From: Macrosoma leucophasiata
Taxonomy: Eukaryota; Arthropoda; Insecta; Lepidoptera; Hedylidae
NCBI GenBank assembly: GCA_036365455.1
Contig: JAWQUS010000010.1
Span: 22,802,501-22,866,500, forward strand
DNA: 64,000 bases
Direction: 5' to 3'
Shown: positions 32,004-43,637 of the stretch, piece by piece
Layout of the letters: every line of letters begins with the position of its first letter
Numbering within the stretch: position 1 is the stretch's first letter
The notes under the pieces: generated by a model
What the model was told of the DNA's origin: nothing
The model's input: the letters and a program-made list of their open reading frames with translations, nothing else
Database searches by the model: none
Translations under genes and position numbers: made by a program

Positions 32004-32008
32004 TTTAG

Positions 32009-32520
32009 GGCAAAGCTCGCAAGTGTAGTAATAATCATAAAAATTTACACTGTCATTGTTACATCATGATAATGAGGCAATCAGTTTCGAGTCTTTTCAA
32101 GAGCATCCAGACTTCCTTCCAGACCTTTAAATTGATCATCAACACGCCAAGCTATTTTTACAACTCACTTCACACGATGTCTCATTCAAATTCAGCCCTT
32201 CGGTTAAATTATGACTGATTATTGCCAACACATTGTCATGCACTACCAGTACGTAATTTGTAGTCAAACTATCTACGCGGGTGATATTAGCAAGAATCTT
32301 GCCAGACTGACCAATGTTTGCTCCAATGTTTTTAGGATGGTTTTAAAATTTATTGGATACCAATTTTTCGGGAATGCATTTCGTAAATTTTACTAACTAG
32401 TACATTTGAGATGTAGCCTTTAAAAATGCAGGGTAGCCCTGAAAGGGTTTTGTAGCAAGATAGCTAGCTACTGGTAGAATTATAATATCGAAGCGCCAAG
32501 GAATCTCAGCATTGCCTGTT
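32009..32520. other. No recognised feature
   Basis: AT-rich. No supported gene. Confidence 0.4.
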
Positions 32521-32590
32521 TTATCTGCCGCCAATCGGTAGTGATTAGCACTATCGTAAAGATGAATGATCCCATAATAATTATAAACAC
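32521..32590 (+). mobile_element. Family A internal fragment, decayed
   Basis: 'tatctgccgccaatcggtag' and 'agcactatcgtaaag' followed by 'cccataataattat' match the middle of second-subfamily copies. Confidence 0.45.
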
Positions 32591-32645
32591 CATTTATTAC
32601 ACAAACCAAATTAGTGATGTCTTGTAGATTTTTACAAAATTCTTA

Positions 32646-32913
32646 TTGGCGGCAGAGTTCTAGTGTAGGATATTGAGGGCGCAGGCCGCATTACCTAATC
32701 TATCTGCCACTAAATTGTATTGTTCAGCACTCGGGTTCCGGTTAGATGACAATTTAAAGCCCCGTAATCACTTTCACAGAGACATAACTAAGGTCTCAGA
32801 GGTGGCAACGCATCTGCGTTTTGACGTCTGGTCTTTGTGTAGGTATCTATAGGTTGCAGTCATAACTTAATATCAATGTGAAAAGTTTATTTACCACCTT
32901 CATTACATAAAAA
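32646..32913 (+). mobile_element. Family A repeat, second subfamily, full length
   Basis: 'ggcggcagagttctagtgta' to 'cattacataaaaa'. Second-subfamily markers are 'cccgtaatcactttcacaga' and 'aaggtctcagaggtggcaac'. Confidence 0.7.
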
Positions 32914-33040
32914 CATATAAAAAAATATATGCGCGCGGGGCGCCCTTTATACGCCCATTTTTCATCAATTTTTAACGTAAACGAAGTTGCGCTCATAAGC
33001 AAGTTACATATAAAATGTAACAATTTCAACTTTTACTGTT

Positions 33041-33329
33041 TTACTGGTGGTATAGCTCCAGTGACGGAGCTCGTGGGCGTAGGCACCACCGCATTTCCTA
33101 ATATACTTGCCGCTAAATGGTAGTGTTCAGCACTATCGTGTTCCGGTCAGGTGGTAATGTACGGCCCTGTAATTTCCGGCACAGAGGCATAACACCTTAG
33201 CCCTCAGGAGTGGTAACGCATCTGCATTTTTACCTCTGGTCATTGTGTGGGTGTCTATAGGCTGCAGTCATCACTTAACATCAATGTGAACTGTATGCTT
33301 GTTTGCCACTTTAAAAACATTAAAAAAAA
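33041..33329 (+). mobile_element. Family A repeat, first subfamily, full length
   Basis: It starts 'ttactggtggtatagctcca' and ends in an A-rich tail at 33329. One of the best-preserved first-subfamily copies, with 'tgtaatttccggcacagagg' intact. Confidence 0.8.
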
Positions 33330-33705
33330 CTTGCTTCTCATTGTATATTGACTTAAGGATACTTTAATAGCGAAACAGTTGGATATTTTTAAACCAATGT
33401 TGGCGCTGCAGCGATGCGTAGAGTTTTAATTCACTGAATCTGTTAACAATTGTGCTCCATCCAACAACTTTAAATAAGTTATTGGATACCGATCAATAGT
33501 TGGCAAGCATTATGCATTCATTAAATTTACATTTCAACGAATGCTGACGTGCTGGTATTTTTATTAGTTAGTGAATAATTGTAATATTTATATTAATTGC
33601 AGACTGGTGTTATGACGGCAACATACGAGTACCTTACCTTTCATATGCGTAAAAGGTTTGCACAAGTTTGCACGTATTTCTAGGTTTATGTATTAGGTAT
33701 ACATA

Positions 33706-34121
33706 AGGCACGACCGCATTACCTTATCTATCTGCCGTCAAATGTTAATGTTCAGCATTGTCATGTGCCGGTTCGATAGTTATGTATTGCCCCATAATAA
33801 CCATCACAGAGACACATAATATTGAAAAGAAACTAGTTTTCGGATTTATCTCGTGTACATTAAACTGCACAGGAAGACCGGGATATCTGGCGCTCCACAC
33901 TCTCTGTCTACTTTCTTAGGGACCTGGCGTGAACATACATACATAATAAACTGAAATTATAATTTTTATCATAATTTAAAAGAGTGCAGCTCGCGAAAAC
34001 CTAAGAAGAGACATAATAACTTAGGTCTCAGGGGTGCCAACGCATCTGCATTTTGACCTCTAGTCTTTATGTAGATGTCTATAGGATGTAGTCATCACTT
34101 AACATCCACGTGAACTGCATG
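33706..34121 (+). mobile_element. Family A repeat split by a retroelement tail
   Basis: Second-subfamily sequence covers 33706-33821 and resumes at 34008-34121. The sequence 'gagaca(ca)taata' occurs at both break points (33809-33821 and 34008-34018), so the insertion duplicated about 11 bp of family A. Confidence 0.7.
33822..34007 (+). mobile_element. Retroelement tail inserted in a family A copy
   Basis: It contains 'ggaagaccgggatatctggc' and 'cttagggacctggcgtgaac' followed by (CATA)n. This matches the LINE C-terminal end seen on the minus strand at 36330-36570. The extra 65 bp after the (CATA)n tract are unexplained. Confidence 0.6.
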
Positions 34122-34530
34122 TTAAATGATGACTAGAATGTGCCACCTCGGATATATATAAAAAAATTACTGAACAGATCTAAAATATAAATCATTGCCA
34201 CTTCCAATGCCACAGTGATCGTTGAGCTTTGCATCTAGATATTTAGATGTAACACGAATACCAATGTTTCATTTAATGTCTGGTCAGTGGTTTTTAGCCA
34301 GAATATATATTTGCATGGAGCAGAAATTAAAATAGGTAGCATGAAGCACGATAATCCCGAATTATATAAACAATTTTAGATACGCTACAAAAGCTGTGAA
34401 TAGAATACGTAGTACCTATTAAAAGTAAACGTTGGTCGCTATAAAATAGAAAATATTATAATAACTACACGTAATAGCTGTGGAAAATATAGTGAAATCT
34501 TTTTTTCCAACTCAAACGTATATATTTATA

Positions 34531-34802
34531 TTTTTTTATGTTATGGAAGTGGCAAACAAGCTTGCAGTTCACATTGATGTTAAGTGATGTCTGCAGCCTA
34601 TAGACACTTACACAAAGACCAAGGTTAAAATGCAGATGTGTTACCACTCATGAGGCCTATGGTGTCCTCAGTGCCGGAATTTACAAGGCCATACACTACC
34701 ACCTGACCGGAACACGATAGTGCTGAACCATTTAACGGCAAGTATATTAGGTAATGCGGTGATGCCTACGCCCGCAACCTCCGTCACTCGAGCTCTACCA
34801 TT
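34531..34802 (-). mobile_element. Family A repeat, near full length
   Basis: From the T-rich tail complement to 'tcactcgagctctacca'. First subfamily, with small deletions around 'tatggtgtcctcagtgccgg'. Confidence 0.7.
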
Positions 34803-34854
34803 GTATAATTAATATTTTTGTATCGCAATAACATGTGCGATTGAATTTGAAAAT

Positions 34855-35000
34855 GGAAAGAAAATTTGACTTCAGGTCCCACTGGCTGTTGGGGCTTCGG
34901 TAGCTTAGTGGTACAGAGACTGGACTCGCAGCTACGTCAGTACCGACAACCACCGCATTACCTAATCTACGAGTACTTGACGCTAAATGATAGAGCTCAG
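34855..35000. repeat. Mosaic of family D, a tRNA-like head and family A
   Basis: 34857-34886 matches the family D 3' end in reverse ('gaaaatttgacttcaggt'). 34897-34930 reads 'gcttcggtagcttagtggta', an A-box-like tRNA head on the plus strand. 34949-34990 continues as family A ('accaccgcattacctaatct'). The junctions are abrupt, which points to repeated insertion or template switching. Confidence 0.5.
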
Positions 35001-35937
35001 TACTATACCTCTGAAATGTATTACCAAGTTAACCTGGCGGGAATCCAGAGACACGTCCTTGTCAAGTTATAAGTGACCACAACTGAACCCTATTACTTAT
35101 TACTTAGGTTGTGGTTTGATAATATTTACCTATTTACAAACACTTTATAACCAACATTCAATTAAGATAAAATTTTCGACTTAGGTGACAATTCATCCGC
35201 AAATGTAACTTGTCCGCGAATGAAATGTCACTCTTTACAAATAGAAGGGGTCGACTCATCCTGAGTCACCAATCACCAAATTAATATAAAAAATAAAATA
35301 AATACGCCAATAAATAAAATGGATCTTTTAATAATCGGAAACCTCTGTTTATAGAGAAATAAAATAAACCATTTTTATACCCATAAAGGTCCGGTTCGTC
35401 ATTTCTAATAGCCATAAACGCAGCCAATATTAATCTGGGAAAGTATGCAACATTCAATTACCTAAAAACGGTGGCCATTCAATTTGGCCCAGACGTAACC
35501 GTTCGATACTATATGCCGTAGTGCATGCTGGTATTCACATTAAGGCAGACGGATTATACGCTACATTAAATGCCTAGATTAAAATCGGTTACTGAAAATT
35601 ATATTGCTTTCAAAAGATACTGTTATTTTTAAAGTTCAATTCAATTTTATTTTGATTCGGATTCGAAAATTATTTTTTTGCAAATTATATGGCAATCGAT
35701 TTAAAGGAACCAATGTACTCTGTGCTACATAGCTTTATTAATGAAACTTTTCACTTTTTTTTTGTGTTGTAACTAATGAAAAAAAAAATTTTCTTTCTAC
35801 TTATTTTTGTTTTATGAAGGCACAAGTAATATTTGTGTATACCACAAAATATTATTAGTTTATAGACATAGAATCCTATAGAGAAAATAGAAATGAGACT
35901 ATGACATTTAAAAAAGAATCCGGCTAACAATCTAACT
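35001..35937. other. No recognised feature
   Basis: AT-rich. 35560-35850 shares short stretches with 36730-36970 ('attgctttcaa(a/g)aga(t/c)ac', 'tttaaaggaaccaatgt(a/g)c', 'tttttgttttatga(a)ag'), suggesting an old local duplication in the same orientation about 1.15 kb apart. Confidence 0.45.
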
Positions 35938-36243
35938 TAACTTCACGCCTGTAATCCCCGAAGGGGTAGGCAGAGGTAAATGCATGCATTCAATCATACA
36001 TGCAAACACCCACGACTCGCCGGTTACGTTTTGGCCCATGTAACAGGTGGCGAGCCTGTTGACATCTCCGGGCACATACCAAACTTCGAGGTACTGGGTA
36101 ATTTCCAGAAAATGGAAAAATCCTAATACAAGCAGAGATAAAGGATTTTAAACCGTTATCTCTGATAGTCCCCGACCCGGGAATCGAACCCAGGACCTCC
36201 AGCATAATAGTAGTGGCCTGCTACCACTACGCTACTGAGGCAG
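35938..36243 (-). mobile_element. Family C SINE, full length
   Basis: It has a complete head (minus strand 'gcctcagtagcgtagtggta', 'tgggttcgattcccgggtcg') and body; the closest relative in the window is the copy at 3365. Confidence 0.85.
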
Positions 36244-36329
36244 TTTAAGTAGCTAACAATCTAAGTAATAAAAAGTGTTCAGTGTCAGACAAAAATATTA
36301 TTCAATAACATCATAATGTTAACGAATAA

Positions 36330-36575
36330 AGGTATGTATGTATCTTCACGCCAGGTCCCTAACGGGGTAGGCAGAGAGTGTAGAGAGAGTGCCAGAAATC
36401 CCGGTCCTGACATACCTCTAGTGCCTCGTCTACCTTCATCATTCTCTTCATACATGCACGCCGATTCCTAAGACTTTTGATCCCACCATCAGACAGAACT
36501 CGACCTATTTGGTCATGGTAGGTCAGTCTTGGTCGTCCTGGGCCTCTGCAACCATCCACATTCGTATAAAGGTAC
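36330..36575 (-). mobile_element. 3' end of a non-LTR retrotransposon, C-terminal coding fragment
   Basis: The minus-strand frame includes GPGRPRLTYHDQIGRVLSDG and ends FWHSLYTLCLPR then stop, followed by 'gacctggcgtgaagatac' and (CATA)n. GRPR-x-(S/T)Y motifs of this kind close the polyprotein of a common insect LINE group. Only the last 70 or so codons remain, so it is a 5'-truncated dead copy. Confidence 0.6.
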
Positions 36576-37793
36576 ATGAATGAAGAATAAAGGTACATGG
36601 TATCTAATCTAGTAGTCATTACACAAACATCAGTCTACGCTCTCACATTTCATATCGAAAAGTACGCTGAGATCCGTAGCGGAAGTCCGTTTCAAACCAG
36701 GTTTTTTGTATTTTATTACAAAATACAAGTCAAGCTGTTGCCTAGATTAAGGAATTGGTTAATGAAAATTGAATCGCTTTCAAGAGACACTGCTATTTTG
36801 AAGTTCGAAGTTGCGAATTCGAAGATTCATTTACAAATTAAACGGCGATCAATTTAAAGGAACCAATGTGCTTTCTGCTATTACTTAAACTTTTCACTCT
36901 TTTGCTTCGTGTGTTGTATTTGATGAAACAAAAATGTTTCTCTCTACATATTTTTGTTTTATGAAAGCACAAGCGTATATCCTAGAATAAATCTAGTTTG
37001 TAGACATTTGGAGTAGAAATAAAAAAATTGAAAAGAGACATTTAAAGTAAAATCCTTACCGGTAAATGAGCAAAAAAAAGAAAATAATAAATATTTCTCT
37101 CTTGTTTCAATTCTGTTCTCAATTCGCTATATCAGGATAAGCTACCGCAGAAATTTTGGTTTTAGCCTGTCCATATGAGGTTTTTTTATCAACTTTGGTT
37201 CCTTGTAATTTATGCTATAGAAAAAATCAAAATATTTTTTTTCAAGAAAAATGACCAGCCACTGTCACACACGTATCATTCACTAAAAGAAAGTGAGAGA
37301 AAATACAACAACACGAGAGTGAAAAGGATAGCAATGAGTTGAAGTTTTCTACTACAGTAACATAACCTAACTCCTTAATAAAATTAAAAGCTCTTAATTA
37401 TGAATTAGAAGCAGTTTAAAAACAAATGAAACATAGCAAAACATTCCATTAAAGTCAAAATATTTTACCTATAGTTTATTTCTAAGATCCAATCACAACT
37501 AATTAATCTGGGAACCACATTAATCACTCTACAAAGCCGCAATTCCTAATTAAAAATCTTATATGCCAACTGACGTTACATTGATATATCGTTGGTACAG
37601 TTTAACAGATAATTAAGAAAAAATTCCCGTTAGTGTGGAAGATGTATTGCGTTTTAAAGGTTATGTATGTGTGTTTGTAAACGACGCGTATTTTTCACTT
37701 GTCACGACATAGCTGGTAGCGATTCTTAAAAAGTTTTTAATTTATGAAACACCAGTTTGATTGGCTGTGAGGTGATTGTTTTCTTTTTGTAGG
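36576..37793. other. No recognised feature
   Basis: AT-rich. The section 36730-36970 is the second half of the weak local duplication noted at 35001-35937. Open frames have no supporting context. Confidence 0.4.
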
Positions 37794-37907
37794 TATGTAA
37801 TAAAAGTGGCACACAAGCATGCAGTTCACATTGATGTTAAGATCTCACAGGTGGCAACATAATTATCTGCATTTTGACCTCTGGTATTTGTGTGAATGTC
37901 TCGACTG
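37794..37907. mobile_element. Two family A pieces joined head to head
   Basis: 37794-37840 is the 3' end in minus orientation ('aaagtggcacacaagcatgc'). From 37841 the sequence is family A in plus orientation ('tctcacaggtggcaac', 'attttgacctctggtatttg'). The joint lies within 2 bases of 37840. Confidence 0.6.
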
Positions 37908-38147
37908 CAGCAATTAACATAGTCGGAACTACATTTTGGCTAATTTTGTTTCATTCCATTAGAAGTCTTAGAATGTCCATAATATGGACATTGGCCAATT
38001 TTGTTTTATTGCGTTAGAAGACTTAGAATGTCTATAAAAGAAATGTAAAAAATTTAGTCCTAGAATGTCCATAATATGGACATTCTAAGACTTCTAATGC
38101 AATAAAATTAAATTGGCCAAAATGTAGTTCCAACTATGTTATTGCTG
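37908..38147. mobile_element. Fold-back element with about 85-bp imperfect arms
   Basis: 'gcaattaacatagtcggaac' at the left is complemented by 'gttccaactatgttattgc' at the right. Matching continues through 'tacattttggc' and 'attagaagtcttagaatgtc'. Between the arms an extra copy of one arm (37992-38035) is present, and 'aatgtccat'/'atggacatt' forms local stems. No coding capacity. Confidence 0.65.
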
Positions 38148-38221
38148 TTTTATATTATTTCGCACTAACACATGCTTGTGAAATATATTTTATTTTAAAG
38201 AAAAATGGAAAGAAAAATTTG

Positions 38222-38295
38222 ACTTGAGGCGAGACTCGAACTCGCGGCCTACTGGGAATCTAGTCCAGCCGCTCTTCCAATTGAGCTACTGAAGT
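38222..38295 (-). repeat. Family D tRNA-like fold
   Basis: On the minus strand it has acceptor ACTTCAG/CTCAAGT (one mismatch), D arm GCTC/GAGC with loop AATTGGAA, T arm with loop TTCGAGT and canonical A and B boxes. It is flanked by the family D 3' region 'aatatattttattttaaaga'. Confidence 0.7.
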
Positions 38296-38402
38296 CCTGC
38301 CCGATTTGTCAAATCTTTCCTTCACATTTATTGCATTGCTTTTTATGGTAGCAGCAGCGCCATCTATTACCAACTATGCTAGTTAGGCAATTGCTGCAGT
38401 CG

Positions 38403-38472
38403 GTCTATAGGCTGCAGTCATCACTTAAGATCCATGTAAACTGCATACTTGCCACCTGCGTTACGTTAAAAT
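38403..38472 (+). mobile_element. Family A 3'-end fragment
   Basis: 'gtctataggctgcagtcatc' through 'gccacctgcgttacgttaaa'. Confidence 0.55.
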
Positions 38473-38760
38473 TATGATTGATGGTGATATAAATGTAGTA
38501 GGATAGTCATTATATTAAAGCCAGGAATAAAGCTCATAAACAAATCATTAAAGCACAGAATCCAATTAAGCAAACGCAATATTTGCCGACATGAGCATAT
38601 GAAGCGACGCAGCAGTCATTAAGCATTCAATTAAGTAAAACGCACCGCGTGTTTGCTGTACACTTCATGTCGATATTTGCACATTCAAATGCTGATACCG
38701 TTGGATTAGGGGCCTGAATACTTAAGCTTGATAGAAAACTGAATAAATGTTTCGCTGGTA

Positions 38761-38898
38761 TTTTTTTTATGTAATGGAAGTGGCAAACAAGCATGCAGTT
38801 CACATTGATGTTAAGTAATTACTGCAGCCTATAGACACCCACTCAAAGACCAAGGTCAAAATGCAGATGCGTTACCACTCCTGAGGCCTAAGGTGTTA
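38761..38898 (-). mobile_element. Family A repeat, 5'-truncated
   Basis: T-rich tail complement to 'gaggcctaaggtgtta', where it stops abruptly. Confidence 0.7.
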
Positions 38899-39022
38899 AT
38901 AAAAAAATTGATGTATTTTGGATTTTTTGTCCAGGTATAGCTAAATTTAGGAATTGTAATTTGGTCATGATCACCACAATGAATATTGGCACCTCTATAA
39001 GTCACGACCAATTTATTATAAA

Positions 39023-39240
39023 CTTGCTGTTGCCCACGGCTTCGCCTGCGTGGATGTCGTTTTATAAATCACTAAGTAGCCTATGTTTTTTTCTCAAAGT
39101 TCAGTCGTTTGGACGTGAAAAGGTAACAGACAGACATACAGATAGACATATAGACAGACAGACAGAGTCACTTTCGCATTTATAATATTAGTATGGAAGT
39201 AGGGAAGTAGGGATAGTAGGAAAGTAGGGATAGTAGGGAT
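39023..39240 (-). mobile_element. Short Helitron with a minisatellite at its 5' end
   Basis: Plus strand begins 'cttgctgttgcccacggctt' (a decayed CTAGCTG end) and contains 'cgtttggacgtgaaaaggta' and a GACA tract, then 'tttcgcatttataatattag'. From 39198 an 'agtaggga' unit repeats about five times. The relatives at 22663 and 58240 have one or two such units, so the repeat expanded here. Confidence 0.55.
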
Positions 39241-39566
39241 GTACAAATAAAATTTTATCTTGTTACCACCGCAACCACTCCTGAACTGAATAATAAATTG
39301 TCTTTTATTATTATGATTCTCTCTCTTTCTGAGAATATAGTCCCTAGTGAATAAACCAAGACAGCAATCAACAAGTATATCAGCCGAGATACTTCAGAGG
39401 CAAATGAATGTACAATATTATCTGGAACCAATCTCCGTTGGTTTCGATATGATCGGAGACGTAACATTCAAGTAGAGTTATTTGAAGTACAGTTCAAAAG
39501 AGTTGGCGATTACAAATAAAAGGTTACTATATATGTGCGTACTACCTCCTGTTTATGTTATAATTT

Positions 39567-39881
39567 CTTTTTTTTATGTAATGAAAGTGGCAAACAAACA
39601 TTGCAGTTCACATTGATGTTAAGTGATGACTGCAGTTTATAGGCACCCACAAAAAGACCAAGGTCAAAATGCAGATGCGTTACCAATCCTGAGGCCTAAG
39701 GTGTTATGCCTCTGTGTCGGAAATAACAGGGCCGTTAACATTAATCTCTCCAGACACGAGAAAAATATGACAATTGAAATTCAATTGTGTCTCGCCGCCG
39801 GTGGCCGTACGATCCTTGAAGGATTAATTCCTGACCGGAACACGATAGTGCTGAAAACTACCATTTAGCAGCAAGTATATT
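39567..39881 (-). mobile_element. Family A repeat interrupted by an 87-bp TTAA element
   Basis: Family A runs from 39567 to 'aacagggccgtta' and resumes at 'cctgaccggaacacgatagt'. The intervening 39741-39827 is foreign and listed separately. The 5' end is truncated at 'agcagcaagtatatta'. Confidence 0.75.
39741..39827 (+). mobile_element. 87-bp TTAA-flanked miniature element, copy 1
   Basis: Bounded by TTAA at 39741-39744 and 39824-39827. The core has a perfect stem CAATTGAA-A-TTCAATTG. Its partner, inverted and of the same 87-bp length, is at 52327-52413. TTAA target duplications are a hallmark of piggyBac-type transposition. Confidence 0.75.
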
Positions 39882-41257
39882 ATTTCATAATCGTATAATG
39901 CAAAACAAAATAAATACCAGAATTATAAATTATGTCCATGAGGTCAGGTTTGAGGGTTATTTTAGGTAACCTTATACTCGTATTGCAATAGTATATCAAA
40001 GTGTTCTTTGAAATCATTATCAGTCTTAATAAGTCTAGTCTCCAATGCTTTATGTTCGCTAGTTAAAGACAGCTTTAATAGCTCTCTTTTCTCTTTACCG
40101 CTCGCAGTAAGATTATACCGACGCGATTTTCGCTTTCACCATGCACCTACTGAAATTAAAAGACACAACCAAAATCTGTATTGAAATTGTACACATTAAC
40201 GGTAAAAATAATTAAACAAAGGCTCAGCAATGCTAATACAATGATAGCGATGACAATGGAACAATAGCAGCAAGCCTCAGTATTAGCAACGTATTTGTAT
40301 TAAGATATTTGACTTTGTGTAGATGTCTATAAGCCACAGTATTAACTTTACATCAATTTAAAATGCCTGCTTGCTACCATCATTTCATTTTAAAAAATGT
40401 ATTGCACAGAGCCATTAAAAAGGATTTCATTTTTAACATTATGACCTACTGACAGTTACTTTAAAATCGCTTCAGCTCATGTAATACACCAAACAAAGTC
40501 CATACTCTTTAAAGTATGGTGCGACATTTATGCTACTGATACGAGATGAATGCGTGATATAACCTAAAAGGTTTTCGATTACTCAGCCATTGCAGCACAT
40601 GGTGCCCAGAGGCATAATATATCAATAATGGATATTGGAATAAGGATGGAAGAGTGTACTTGTGCGTTATTGTTATTAAGACATTGCATAACTTCACGAC
40701 AATATTCACTAAAAGGATACTGAAGGTACTTTTTTTTTAAATTTAAGATGGCATCGCTATTCCGCATATTGACAGTGTCAAGTAAAACGATATTTCGTAT
40801 TCGAATAAAAGCAGCGTTAAAGTAAGAATCAGTCAGTCAGTTAATTATTTATTATGTCAGTCAAGTGAGTCACAGTCAGTAATTCGAGTAAAGCGATGGC
40901 TACTAAACCAGAATTTGCAATGAAGTTTTGGAGGCAACCTGAAAGGTCGTGTTTTCGCACTGTTATTCTATTTCACTATACACGGGCATTACCTATTATA
41001 GACCTATATCAAACAAAACGCCACCAACTTTATTTAATATAACTCAAAAATACACCAAGAAAACGAAATAAAATAAGAGCACCACATGCCTCTTTCAACG
41101 TTCCCGCCAAAAACCCCAATGAAGGTACTTACATGCATAATAATTTCAGGTGAAAACATTCGTTTTACGTGAAGATATTTCGTTCTACGATTTACCCGTT
41201 CTGGGCAGAAACGAGCGTGAAAACCACACCAGTAGGTTTGGGTGGGACTTTTTAGGG
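39882..41257. other. No recognised gene; decayed family A scrap at about 40312-40392
   Basis: 'tgtgtagatgtctataagcc' and 'gcctgcttgctaccatcatt' are the remains of a family A 3' half. The rest is AT-rich and unassigned. Confidence 0.4.
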
Positions 41258-41405
41258 GTAAAACATTTTAGGCCCCAAGAGTGGAAACATATCTGCACAT
41301 TGATTTCTCGTATCTGCACTCTACTTTTGATGAGTCTTTTTTGAGATGTCTATAGGCTGCAGTCATCACTTACCCCCTTACAACTGCATACTTGCCTTCC
41401 ACCAT
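41258..41405 (+). mobile_element. Decayed family A copy
   Basis: 'cattttaggccccaagagtg', 'gatgtctataggctgcagtc' and 'aactgcatacttgccttcca' mark a worn 3' half. Confidence 0.5.
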
Positions 41406-42166
41406 CATCAAATTTTACCATCATCACAAAAAAAAACCACACAAGTAGGTAATCCACCACATGATCAATCAAATAAATAAATTTGAAATCAAAACACAAT
41501 TATTCCTACGAAATTTAATATTGCTACCTACTTACATATAGTCCCTAGTGAATAAACCATGACAGTAATCAACAAGTATATGTATCTATAAGAGGAAACA
41601 TTTGTGTTTTTGTACGTATGTTTTGAAACGTTGTCCTGCGAAATGACGAATAACTCACGTTTTCACGCAAAAACTACTGGTCTGTTTTCAAAAATTATTT
41701 CACCATTAGAAACCTGCATCTTCATTATGTAACATAGGCTATATTTCTTAATTGCACCCGTGCAAAGCCGGGGCGAGCCGCCAGTTATCAATAAAAGAGC
41801 GTTACAAAAATTAACCTTATTTAAATACCTCACATCATACTCAACCATATAGCTGCATACCGTCTCATTGGTGTGAGCGTGAACCGCAGTCCATCTGTTT
41901 CTGCTTATCCATTTGGGAATTATTAAATCCTGTCTGATTGGGGTGGCACCGGATTTAACGTTCCATCTGCCTCTAATTATCTATGGCTTTCTATTTTCAA
42001 ATAGATTTGTCATCGTTTTTTAGGTGATTCTACTGTAATAATAAATAATTGTTGTGAAATAGTTTCATGATGAGATGTCAAAATGTATGACTATGTTAAA
42101 AAGTTATGCAAAATATAAGGGCTGCGTTGGTGGTCTATATGTAACGGTGCGCTTTTGGTGTGCTGA

Positions 42167-42352
42167 GATTCCGGTCAGGTGGTAATGTACGGCCCTCTAA
42201 TTACCGGCACAGAGGGATAACACCTTAGGCCTCAGGAGTGGTAACGCATCTGCATTTTTACCTCGGTTTTTGTGTGGATGTCTATAGGCTGCAGTAATCA
42301 CTTAACATCAATGTGAACTGCATATTTGTTTGCCACTTCCATTACATAAAAA
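42167..42352 (+). mobile_element. Family A repeat, 5'-truncated
   Basis: 'attccggtcaggtggtaatg' to 'ccattacataaaa'. Well preserved first-subfamily 3' two-thirds. Confidence 0.7.
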
Positions 42353-43159
42353 TAAATTTAAAAATACTCAGGTCTGATATCAAGTGTTTATGTTTTCCAT
42401 TAGATCTCTTAGCTGAAATTTATATGAATTTAGATCGAAAATGATCGATAATGATGCAACGGCGAGCTTAATTAACGCATATACATTTAGATTTTTGTTT
42501 TATAATATGATTTTGAATTTAACTTGTATTTCCTATTCAGTCTCAAATTTACTAGTGTATTAAGATACTTTTTAAGTTTAAGTGTACCCTTATACGGCTT
42601 CATTGAAAAAACCTGTAAACGCAAGGAGAAATAAATTATTATTAACATCCATACCAAATAAATACAACGTTGTTCTTTCCATTTCAAAATAATTGACAAC
42701 TTCCTTATTAACTTCACCCAAGATGACATTAATGAAAAGTCAGTCCATCTGCCGGAAAATCATTCCCCTGTCCCATTCACATAACTCATGACTACACCCA
42801 GGAAACTAGATCTCCGACTAATCAAAACATAAAGGGAATTTCCATACTTTATGCCATTCAAGCATATATCACAACGGAAATTTGCTTCAAAACAAGTCCC
42901 GAAAAGAACGGACAGTGTACTGACAGATGTCACAGCCACGCGACGTTGGGTTTTTGGCGGGCGGCCAAAACCGCGACAATCCTCTTTTTAGTTCACGAAC
43001 ACTGATGTGTGATTTTATAAAATTCGAGGTTATTGATAAATGTAATATTTTCGATGTTGATGGGTATGCAATGGATTCCGATGAAAAGCATTGCAGCCCA
43101 TTGATTTCTATGTGCTTCGAAACAACAGTTATGATAAAATGACGATATCAGATACTGCC
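42353..43159. other. No recognised feature
   Basis: AT-rich. The 71-codon frame at 42927-43142 looks mildly protein-like, but its tail is followed directly by Helitron sequence and it has no splice or promoter context. Confidence 0.35.
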
Positions 43160-43164
43160 GTTCG

Positions 43165-43241
43165 ACTCCGTCCGTGTAGATACTGAACAATATTTTTTCA
43201 AACAAAAAATTCTATGCGGATGAAGTCGCGGACACAGCTAG
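43165..43241 (+). mobile_element. 3' end of a Helitron
   Basis: 'gtccgtgtagatactgaaca' followed by a GC-rich short stem 'gcggatgaagtcgcgg' and 'acacagCTAG', then host T. The same end occurs at 53284. The 5' part is missing or too diverged to trace. Confidence 0.6.
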
Positions 43242-43637
43242 TCTAAATTAAATACGTTTAATGAATGATACGATTTTTTTTGAATACTTAATTGATAAAT
43301 CGTCAGTGAATTACACAACAGATTATGGCAAAATAAATATAGGTCATCAGTAACCGACGCTGTTTATTTTATGGTGTAATCATAAAACATTTAAAAAGCT
43401 CTTAGATTATCAACTTACTTTATCTACGACATAATCAGCCATCACTTAATCATTTACGATTTAAAGCCACGCAATGATTATTATCTCGGATAAGATGATA
43501 GATAATCATTTCTAGTTCAAGCCGTTCTCACATCCCGACTTTGTTTACAACGGAGATATCAGTTAAAAAAACGTCAAAGTAATTTCTTAGAGCCTAAAGA
43601 CAATGGTGGCGTTGTCAGCAATTTGGGTTAGTGCAGT

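Noticed and set aside
42927..43142. 71-codon plus-strand gene
   Set aside because: The composition is mildly protein-like, but there is no splice or promoter signal and it is followed at once by Helitron sequence; the support is too weak.
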